A stretch of DNA of 64,000 nucleotides, taken from assembly GCA_963921195.1 (NCBI GenBank), contig OY992539.1:156425162-156489161 (forward strand), read 5' to 3'. A model generated the notes under the pieces. It did not search any database. It was given only the letters and a program-made list of their open reading frames with translations, and was not told where the DNA came from. The position numbers and the translations under genes are program-made. Shown here in pieces: positions 48,751 to 57,563 of this stretch; within the stretch, counting starts at the first letter, position 1, and every line of letters starts with the position of its first letter. The DNA is from Pegoplata infirma (taxonomy: Eukaryota > Arthropoda > Insecta > Diptera > Anthomyiidae).

Positions 48751-49757
48751 TAGGGCTGTCAATCCCGAAATCCCGAATCCCGAAATCCCGGGATTTTTGT
48801 CATAAAATGAATCCCGAATCCCGGGATTTTTAAGCTCAAATCCCGGGATTTTTGAAATATTAAAAATGTATGAGATTTTATTTTTAATAACACAACTTTC
48901 TTCAATTATTGTTACATTTACATCAACAAATTAAAACTTAAACTTTTTTTGAATTTTCAACGTAGCTGGCCACGATTTTGCTGAGCTGAGAATTCTACCC
49001 AGGCTTGCTGAATAATAGTCCAACGCACTAACCATTAAGCCAGAGTCACGGAGCCCTTTGACCAAAGTTTGCAGGTTTTGGGGAAAATTTTCTAAAAAAC
49101 CAAAACTTTGATCAAAGGGCGCCACGGGTAAATTTAATCCGATTGGCCTCAAATTTGTACCACATAAGTTTTAGGTCTAGGATAATAAAAATGTTCCGGG
49201 TCGTTCAAAAATCTGCAAGTCTAATGTATTATATTATTATTTCCCCTTTAAATGTTTTTATTATTTTAAATTTTCTTTAAATTAGTTTTAAAATTATACA
49301 GTGCAACAACCAAAATCGGAATGGTATGAAACCAAAAGCAAATAAAAGTTGTAATTTTCCATAACAAACCCCTCAAGCCTTTTTTTAGTTCATTGCTAAA
49401 TATTTAATATTAATAATTACTTGAAAACTGCATAAGTGGCGTATACTTAATTTTTTAATTGCCTTTAAATAACAATAAGAATAATTAGAAGCAATCAAAG
49501 CCACGACTCCCTGCTTAATAGGCTAGCACGCTACCAACTAACACACAGTAGCCCCTTAATATGCACAGTAAAGTTGAAACATAAAGAGTCTATTATTTTT
49601 TTACTTTTATCATCAAAGAAATTTAATCCCGGTATCCCGAAAAATCCCGGGATCCCGAAAAATCCCGTGATCCCGAAAAATCCCGGGATCCCGGGATTTC
49701 GATTTTCAAATCCCGAATCCCGGGATTTTAAAAAACCGATCCCGTTTGACAGCCCTA
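48751..49757. mobile_element. hAT element in pol, TAGGGCTGTCAA ends
   Basis: TAGGGCTGTCAATCCCGAAA and the inverted TTTGACAGCCCTA are flanked by the exact 8-bp duplication CCCTCAAC (48743-48750, 49758-49765). Subterminal parts are stacks of AATCCCGGGATT palindromes. Inside are tRNA-like SINE pieces and a segment related to the GGGCGCCACGGG repeats near 17400. It splits RNase H between VEG and QEFT. Confidence 0.92.
48925..49060 (-). mobile_element. tRNA-derived SINE head, fragment
   Basis: On the minus strand it reads CTGGCTTAATGGTTAGTGCG, GGACTATTATTCAGCAAGCC and TAGAATTCTCAGCTCAG, parallel to the SINE at 18948. The B box is partly degraded. A second tRNA-like patch (TTAGTTGGTAGCGTGCTAG on the minus strand, near 49525-49545) lies nearby. 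Confidence 0.6.
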
Positions 49758-51634
49758 CCCTCAACGTATGGTCTGAACTTTTTTAGAGCCAGAATTACAG
49801 CTAAGCATTCAAGCTCAGTAACACTGTAATTGGACTGAGCTTTGTTTATTTTCTTTGAAAAATATGCAACAGGCATTTCTTGATTGTCTTTACTAACCTG
49901 GGCAAGAACGGCCCCTACTCCTAGCTTACTTGCATCACACTGGAGAAGAAAAGGCCTAGAGTAGTCCGGACTAACCAGTATGGGTGCGGACGATAATTGT
50001 TGTTTTAATAGGCTAAATGCCGCATCTGCTTCTTCATTCCAATGACACCCTTTACTCTTTTTAAGTAAATTAGTCAAAGGTACTGTCAATTCAGCAAAAT
50101 TTTCCACAAATCGACGGTACCATCCGGCCATACCGAGAAACCGTCTCAATTGTTTAACCGAGGTTGGCGATGGATATTCGGTAACGGCCGATATCTTTTC
50201 GGGATCTGTTCGGAGAGTTCCATTTCCCACAATGTATCCAAGATAATTGACCTCTTTTATGCAAAACTTACTTTTTTGGACATTTATTGTAAGACCAGCA
50301 TTTCTCAATTCGGACGCGACTTTGGACAGTACGGACATATGTTTCTCGAAAGTTTCTGAGATAATAAGCAAGTCATCGAGATAAACGAAGACTTCATCTT
50401 TTAAGTTAGCAGGTATTACGCGATCCATCAAGCGACAAAGCGCCTGAGGAGCGTTGCATAAGCCAAATGGCATTACGCAGTATCTGTAAAGCGGACGATT
50501 AGGGACAGTAAAGCAAGTTAAATCTCTCGACTTTTCGGACAACGGAATTTGCCAGAATGCACGGCGAAGATCTAAAGAGCTGATAAATTCAGCCTTAGGA
50601 AGACGACTCAGAATTCCATCGATGTGAGGTAAGGGGTAGGCATCTTTGACAGTCACACTATTGACTTTACGCGAATCTAAACACAGACGGACTTTATTAG
50701 GTTTACGGACTAAAACAACCGGACTGGACCACGGACTATGAGGTGCTTCTTCGATAACTCCAAGTTCAAGCATCTCATCAATTTCTTTATGAACTAATTG
50801 TTCAATGGCTGGCGATATGGGAAAATATCTCTGCTTAATCGGACGGACATTAGGTTCAAGTTCAATGGAATGCTCCAAGAGGGAAGTTTTCCCCAAACCT
50901 TCTTTTTCGCAGGATGGAAAGAGATTTTTAACTGATTCTAATTTAACTTTTTGAGAGTTGGTCAAAAAATGCATTTCATAATCAGGACTTGAAGCAGCAT
51001 CAATTTCAATTTCGGAAATAACATTAGGGGCTATTTGAAATTTTTGCCAAAAATCAACACCCAATATTATTTCCTGGGCCAAAGATGGGACAACGTAAAA
51101 ATTAATATTTTTAGATCTATTTTTGAAGATAACAGGGGCACAAAAATTTCCAAAAACGACCTGCTGACGAGCATCTGCCGTTTTAATAAAGATTTTGCGA
51201 CTTTTAAAATTATTTTGCTCACAAACTTCCTTCGCAAGCGAACCTCCTATGCAAGAGACTTGAGCACCACTATCTAACAAACCGAGTATCTTTTTATCCA
51301 GTATTTCAATTTGGGCATAAGGCCTTAAATCGTCGTTTTTATTTGTTATGGCACAAAGCAAGGAAGAAATTGTTTTATTATTAAATTTAACATTTTTCCA
51401 AAATTTTTTTTGTCTATTTGCAGAACGACAACTTTTGATATTTGAACCAAAAATTTGATATCTTTTCTCATTATATAATTTTAAACGAACTTCATAAGGT
51501 ATGATTTGTTTTAGCTTTGGAATAATTGGTAAAATTTTATTGGGCTGAATCAACGTTTGAGAAATTATTGTTCCTTTGGTTTCGGGTCTTTGCGAGGACT
51601 CTTGTCGGAATCCTCGCTCCTTCTCAAGTTTCCC
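49758..51634 (-). pseudogene. gypsy pol, 5' part: protease, RT, start of RNase H
   Basis: The -1 frame opens just after a TAA at 51647-51649 and has no ATG before the slip site, so entry is by frameshift from gag. Numbered from the TTG at 51643: aspartic protease LLDSGAQ (D124), reverse transcriptase with D358 (SSLDLRRAFW), MPFGLCNAPQ and YLDD at 421-424, and RNase H beginning LQCDASKLGVGAV (D570) with VTELECLAV. At residue 629 the hAT element interrupts. Apart from that I see no stop or frameshift, which agrees with a recent insertion. Confidence 0.92.
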
Positions 51635-53184
51635 GGATTGCAATATTTACAATTGGGCTTATAAATGCCAACTGCGCCACAACCGTAACAAAACTTATTT
51701 CTATCCTCTGTGCAATCAAAATAACGATGACCGTCCTTGCGACAGTTCCAACAAATAAGTTTGTCGTTTGTACGCCTAGTAAGTTCCTCAATGTTAAAGT
51801 TATTACTTTGGTCATTAGCACTCCCTTCTAAAATATTGGCTTCTAACGAGTTAACTGTTCGACGTGGAAACGCGCTTTTACTCAAATTTGACACGGGGAT
51901 ATTACTGTTGGAAAGTTCTATTAACAAAGTTTCTCTCCTTCGGCAGCGTTGTCGAAGTTGAGCAACTGTGTTACTCGGAACGTACAAAAGCTGTTCCCGA
52001 ATGTTTGGTCTTAATCCACGTTGAAGCATTTCAACTAATTCAATTTCAGTAAGTGGTATGTGTAAACTTTCAGCAATTTTTAACATTCTGTTTCTGTAAT
52101 CGTCGAAGGACTCGTTAGCGCTTTGTACACATCTACGCATATCCTCTTTGATTTCAGTATCTGATCTATGCTCTTCAAAATTTGTTCTTAGAGCTTCACA
52201 AAGTATAGGCCATGTTATTCTATCTACGGTTCTACGGAATCTCCAGTACCAATCTCTAGCTTCATTTACAAACAGGCATTGAATATTGTCACATAACAGA
52301 TTAAAATTGCCCCCTAGAGTGTCGACAACTAAAGATTCAACTCTATAAATGAAGTTTTCAACCGTTAACCTAGGAGAGCCATCAAAAGAAACATTCCAGC
52401 TATTAATCAAGTTAGCAATTCTACCAGCATTAGTAGCAATGAAAGTATCATATTCTCGTGGTTGTGGACGAATTTGAGCATTAGCATTTCGATGTAAACT
52501 CGGAAGGACATTTCTATGTTCATTTAAATTACTATTTCGAGAAGTATTTGAAAATGTTGGCATATCTTGCGGCCACTCATAAGTTGGAAATGGATCAGAT
52601 AATCCGCGACTACTTCTAGGAGGAGGATTCTGATTATTGGTATTAATATTTAATCTACTTAAAGCGTTAGTAAGAGCTGAATCTAACCGTTCCTCAATGG
52701 TTCGAGTTACGCGGTTTTCAATATCATCAAAGATTGAAGCTTGACGTGCAGATACAACTGCAGAAACAATATGCCGAATTCTTGTGTCGTCATAACCGAC
52801 AGCTCCTTCTAAATCATTGGATTCAAGGGCAGGAATTTGGTTTGATTCAACCGAAGACGTAGTAGGTGCCGACACCGGTACCTGACTTTCAGTTTGAGAC
52901 TGACTACCATTGGGATTTGGTTGAATAACAATGTTATTGATGGAGGTATTCGCACGAGACCTTGTTCGAGCACCTCTAAGTGGAGTTTGAATTACTCCAA
53001 ACTCTCTACCATTACAGTGAGCTCTACATTGGGGACAAGTGGAATTTCTTTTGAGCCAAGTCATAAGGCAGCTTCGGTGAAATTTATGACCACAAGCCGT
53101 CCTTAAAGAATCACAGTTATTTGTAATATTTTCTCTACAAATGGTACAGACACTAATGTCCTCAGTACTATGACGAAGAGACAT
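51565..53184 (-). CDS. gypsy Gag with N-terminal RING-H2 finger
   Basis: 539 residues, complete. Residues 13-53 form C13-x2-C16-x14-C31-x-H33-x2-H36-x2-C39-x10-C50-x2-C53, the RING-H2 ligand pattern, with I15, W43, P51 and R54 where E2-binding and linchpin residues sit in active E3 ligases. A low-complexity linker (about 60-240) follows, then a Retrotrans_gag-like helical domain (about 245-420; WYWRFR, EMLQRGLRP). CCHC knuckle 1 is at 478-491 (CWNCRKDGHRYFDC); knuckle 2 at 499-512 has Ile in place of His. Gag packages element RNA; the RING implies possible ubiquitin ligase activity, which is inference. I do not know RING as a standard Gag domain. Confidence 0.93.
   Translation of the reverse strand: MSLRHSTEDISVCTICRENITNNCDSLRTACGHKFHRSCLMTWLKRNSTCPQCRAHCNGREFGVIQTPLRGARTRSRANTSINNIVIQPNPNGSQSQTESQVPVSAPTTSSVESNQIPALESNDLEGAVGYDDTRIRHIVSAVVSARQASIFDDIENRVTRTIEERLDSALTNALSRLNINTNNQNPPPRSSRGLSDPFPTYEWPQDMPTFSNTSRNSNLNEHRNVLPSLHRNANAQIRPQPREYDTFIATNAGRIANLINSWNVSFDGSPRLTVENFIYRVESLVVDTLGGNFNLLCDNIQCLFVNEARDWYWRFRRTVDRITWPILCEALRTNFEEHRSDTEIKEDMRRCVQSANESFDDYRNRMLKIAESLHIPLTEIELVEMLQRGLRPNIREQLLYVPSNTVAQLRQRCRRRETLLIELSNSNIPVSNLSKSAFPRRTVNSLEANILEGSANDQSNNFNIEELTRRTNDKLICWNCRKDGHRYFDCTEDRNKFCYGCGAVGIYKPNCKYCNPGNLRRSEDSDKSPRKDPKPKEQ
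51592..51634 (-). promoter_or_regulatory. -1 ribosomal frameshift signal between gag and pol
   Basis: The slippery heptamer G GGA AAC is at 51634-51628 on the minus strand, in the gag frame as Pro-Gly-Asn. A 10-nt spacer follows, then a hairpin (51617-51592) with arms GCGAGGATTC and GAGTCCTCGC, one wobble pair and a 6-nt loop. The pol frame opens 15 nt before the heptamer and gag ends at 51565. Confidence 0.85.
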
Positions 53185-53833
53185 TTTTATAGCTATTTTA
53201 TAATGTATGTATGTATATATAAACTTTAAGTTATTGGTAAGGTAATGTCTACAAATGCGATAATAATTTCAAGGAACGTTATAAGCGGGAAGTACTTTAC
53301 GAAAGTTTGCTGGCGATAATTTTGTTTTAAGAAAATTTGATATTTATCATTGGTCCTACTTTCAAATAAAAAAATTTAGTTGCTTAAACAAAATAACAGT
53401 AACATTTGGTTTCCCTTAGGTATTATACGTCAAAGTATAAATATGTTAATTCATAAAAAATCTTCTTTTTGGTAAAATTTCTATATAAATATATCAAAAT
53501 TTTATATCCTTTGAAGACTAAAAAAAAACATAATACTTTAAATGAAAAAGTTTGAAATATTATTAAAATTGGTGGATTTCTCTTTCGACACTTTTACAAT
53601 CAAAACTAAACTTTCACACAATTTTAGTAAGCGGACGGACAAAACAAAGCCAAGAAACATAGGATGGTATAACGTGATCAAAAGACTAGCATATAGCTTA
53701 AGTACTTACTGATTTTCAACGTTTATGTCCTATTTAATATTTAATTTTTTTTTTTTAAAGTATACTAGGGTTATATAAACACAAAAATATCAGGTTGAAC
53801 ATGCTGAAAATTAAGGACCCACGTATCCGTCGG
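53185..53833 (-). other. gypsy leader between primer site and gag
   Basis: An AT-rich untranslated leader of about 650 nt. No long frame. It would hold packaging signals, but none can be recognised by eye. Confidence 0.6.
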
Positions 53834-53851
53834 GCCCCACGTTGGGAGCCA
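53834..53851 (-). promoter_or_regulatory. Primer binding site, tRNA-Lys type
   Basis: Three bases after the 5' LTR the minus strand reads TGGCTCCCAACGTGGGGC. This differs at one base from the primer site TGGCGCCCAACGTGGGGC that pairs with the 3' end of a tRNA-Lys. Confidence 0.82.
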
Positions 53852-53854
53852 TTT

Positions 53855-56314
53855 TGTTATGGAACTGGATGTAATTTTATGTGGAAAGGATAAGATGGTG
53901 TGTTTAGCCTCTTTGTTAGCGTGTGCACCTGGCTGTCTACCGGCTGCTTCAGTCAGTCATAGGTTCTATTTATCTATTAACGAGACCAATCCTAATAATC
54001 CATTCACAACAAAAAATATAAGTGCACACAAGAATTGATATTATTGTGTGAATAATATTTACCCTAATATCGGACGGACATATAAACACCAACCCAGGAA
54101 AATGTTACAAAGCAGTACTCATATTTTGTCTGCTCTACACCCTACCCTATCCTTGTCTTCTAAGGTGTTAAGAAGACCCAATAACAGGTTTATAGCAACT
54201 TACTTTTTAAATGATTTCGGACCAAGAAATTTTAATTTAACAATTCATATTAATATTTATTCAACATTAAGAAAAGAAATTATATATATAATGGTATTTT
54301 ATGTTCTGATTAAATCAGAAATAATAAGATAAATTATTTTATGAACTTATAAAAACGCATATTTGAAGTTTATAATAAATTACAGCACAATACAATACCG
54401 ATCATAGCGTATTTTCCCAATTGGGTAACGAAATTTTATTTATATTAAATGAAGTCTATGCTAATAGTGTATTCCCAACTATGGCTATGAATAAACTAAT
54501 AATTATTTGTATTATATATTGGTCATGTAGACAAAAAAAATATTAACGAAATTAAACAGTATAATCGGTATTCTACTGTAAGGTAAAAATAATGTATATA
54601 AAAAAAAATCTTTAAATACCGAACAAAATCATAATCAAAACAAAAAGGAACATGTAAAGAAAAATTTTGATTATGGATCAATTCGACTAAACTCAATAAT
54701 AAAAAAAATAGAAAAAGAACAAAAAAATTATGACTTACATACTTGTTGTTATTGTTGTTTTTATATTCTTGGATTTCGAAGGCCTTCTCCACCAATCGTA
54801 TGTAGTGTTATTTTTCTCTGTAGGTAAATTATTGAGTTTAGATCACAAAACTTAGAAAAATTATTATGCAATTAAGTTTAGATTTTAGTAATTTAATAAT
54901 TTTAGTAATTTAATAAATACAAGTATATGCTCTTTCTTTTAGTAGGAATTAGATTAATAATTTTTTTATTAATATATATATACAATTTTTCATACACAAA
55001 TTTTACAAAACATTGAACACTGTTAATTTTGCAAAATTAAAAAAAATCACTTTTTCACTCTTTTCACTGACACTTCTTATTTGGTACTAAACCAAATAAT
55101 CTTGATCTATTGATTAAGAAGTAGAACGTGGACAGTGAAAAGGATGGAAAGATCAAAATGAGAAATAAAGTAAATGAAGTAATAACTAAAATATAAAATC
55201 AGCGTACTCCACATAAATATATATAGAGTAGGATTTATGAATCAGTTTTTTTTTTTAATGAACGTAGTATTACATAAAAAGACAACAAAAATATTAAACG
55301 TAAAAATTTGCGGAGTAGGGACTAAGTTAGTAGTATTTGGAATTATAAATTTAACTAATATGTTATATGTAATTAAATTGAATAAAATTAAATTTTAGTG
55401 TATATGATATAATTGTTTTAGTGATAATAATAGAAATTACTTTTGTAGTATATAACATATATGAACTCAAAATTGGGGTATAATAAATTTCTAATATCGG
55501 TTAATATTTTTATAGGACCTATATTAGTTGGTTCCTTTACGTCAAAAAATATGCCTCAAACCGGAACAAACTTGGTTATTTTTTTTTTTATTTCTTTCGA
55601 CAATCCAGCATGTAGAATAGGGATATGTCGTATGAACTGCACCAATTTGGTGGACAATAACCAAAAGGGGGACACCAACACGTGATCCAATTGGATGCCG
55701 TATAAATGTCAGATCTAACCAAATAATAAATAATTAGTACTTGAAATTTTAAAATGTAGTTCCTTATTCTCACCTTGTTATAACGATTAAAAGGCTCGGG
55801 GCCACAAATATTCTGCTTCCAAGGGAAGTAGGAAAATGTATAACCTTGCACCGAATTAGCAAAGTTTTCTCTAAAAATTCATATAATTTAATAACTAGTT
55901 TTACGACTTTTACTATTTAAGCAATACCTGGCTGCTGTTTGCAATAACCTCAGCGAAAATAATTTAAAAATGTATTTTTAAGAGTTCTTACTTTGCTTTA
56001 AGACGTGGAAACTTTTAACTTTAAAATTTACTTCTTCACTTACTCGAGCTTGACGTCAAAATGCCGGAAATATAAGGTCTTAACAAGAATGTGCAAATGT
56101 GGTTATAAAAGAGTAGCAAAAGTGTGTATGAAATCATGAGTGAAATTGAAACTGGCGTAGTTACACTATGTAATAACAGAGTGTTGATAATTACGTTTTC
56201 TATTAATTCAGTTATCTTTGAAAAATTTTACCCAGTATACAATTTACAACCGAACTAGGTGAAAAATTAATATAAAAAAAACATTTTGTGGACCATTCTA
56301 ATGAACCCAGTACA
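53855..56314 (-). repeat. 5' LTR of the gypsy element (2460 bp)
   Basis: Ends TGTACTGGG and CCATAACA in element sense. Very long for a gypsy LTR. It lacks the 2.2-kb insertion of its partner and so shows the empty site. Frames of up to about 90 codons in both LTRs have no recognisable motif. Confidence 0.93.
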
Positions 56315-57485
56315 CCGAATATCATAATTCCGCAATAATCACTATTTTCTTTGTATTTTTATTATTTTTCAATATTTTTTTTATCTTGTGCTTGTGTTAA
56401 TTTCAACAAGCGTCAGTGGTGTTCACTTGCGACTAAGCAAAAATCGTGATTTGACTTAAATAAAAACGTTTAAAAATTTTAACATATTAAGTAATATTAC
56501 GCTATTTTTATCTTTTATTTTTTTGTTGTAAACAAAATTTGTTACTCACTTTAAGTGAATTTGGTACTAGAATTACGTTTTAAGTATATTTAAGCAAAAA
56601 TTAAAAATAAACGTAAAATATGTTTGACGATTTTTTTGTTTTTATATGTTGTCGACAGTATTCACAAAAAATTTCTAAATCAATCAAATAATTTAATTAT
56701 ATCAATTAAAAAAATGATTAAAAACAAAACCGAACTTTTTAAAATGTTTAATTAAAATTTTTTTCCTTAAAATTTTTTGTGTGTTCTAACCAAGAATTCG
56801 CTTTAATAAAATTTTGTGTTGAAAATTTTAGCAGCTGCTGATAGCCACCAGTTATTGTTATGAATATGTCCGTTATTTAAACTAAGCACCATTTTGAAAA
56901 CCAATATTTTTTTTTATAAATAATAAAACAAAAATTAAGCCATTTTTGTTGTGTTACAATATTGCTACATAACTCGTATTAATACGGTCCACTAACGTCT
57001 GTTATATAACCTGTTAAAAAATACAAATAGAGGATTTCACATTTATCCGTTAATATGACCAAAATATTCCGCCCAATTGCGAATAATAGATTATACAACG
57101 TCGTTTTTATGATCCTGTATGATCTTTTATCTGCCTGTGGGAAGCATTGCTGAGTGCTACCGGACGCGTCACAGGTTGCGGATAGTGTTAGCTGCAATTT
57201 GCGGCCGCGGACAGTCAGCGGTTTCGAGAGTAGAGTCTCAGAGGGATGCCGGGTTGCACTGGTATCCAAATAAATTCTGAGTGTCAATGATCCTCGAGAT
57301 GACATGGCGGGAAATTGGCGCCATCAAATAACCAAGTGCTAATCGCAAATGAGAAACCTGAATGGCACGCTAACACCGGTGCGTCTCAGGTAAGTAGGTG
57401 ACAACCAGCACACAATCAGTCATTGAAACTCATCTTGCACTGTCGTCTCTGATGGCAGTTTATCGTTGGACTGGAAGCGTTTAAA

Positions 57486-57563
57486 ATGGCAGCCCCATTA
57501 CCAGTCAAAAAGGCCAAAAGGTTAACGCCCTTTTGTCATTCAAAACTCAGTTATGAAACTTAA
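57486..57563 (+). CDS. Upstream ORF overlapping the RTE start
   Basis: 25 codons beginning MAAPLPVKKAKRL and stopping at TAA 57561-57563, so it overlaps the main ATG (57553) in another frame. It could lower or couple translation of the main ORF. Function is speculative. Confidence 0.35.
   Translation: MAAPLPVKKAKRLTPFCHSKLSYET

Larger units (their letters stand above)
42528..56314 (-). mobile_element. Ty3/gypsy LTR retrotransposon with RING-Gag
   Basis: A complete LTR-to-LTR element on the minus strand: 5' LTR 56314-53855, primer site, leader, gag, pol (protease, RT, RNase H, integrase), 3' LTR 47246-42528. CCGA is duplicated on both sides (42524-42527, 56315-56318). The pol order is that of Ty3/gypsy, and there is no env between pol and the 3' LTR (only 46 nt). 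Long LTRs, a tRNA-Lys-type primer site and no env recall Osvaldo/Ulysses-type elements, but the lineage is not proven. It is inactivated by a hAT insertion in RNase H and carries a 2.2-kb insertion in the 3' LTR. Confidence 0.93.
41754..56846. repeat. Possible outer inverted repeat around the gypsy element
   Basis: GTGGCTATCATCAAGC (41754) is close to the inverse of GCTGCTGATAGCCAC (ending 56846). Just inside, CACACAGAAAAAT and AATTTTTTGTGTG are also inverted, with ATCAATTA/TAATTGAT motifs. This suggests an older element into which the gypsy element inserted. The non-repetitive piece 42000-42523 shows no protein I recognise. Ends and duplication are unresolved. Confidence 0.35.

Noticed and set aside
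54048..54332. Open frames in the LTRs (also 42721-42966, 43198-43470, 54523-54795) as genes
   Set aside because: They are duplicated only because LTRs are duplicated, have skewed AT-driven composition and no motif.
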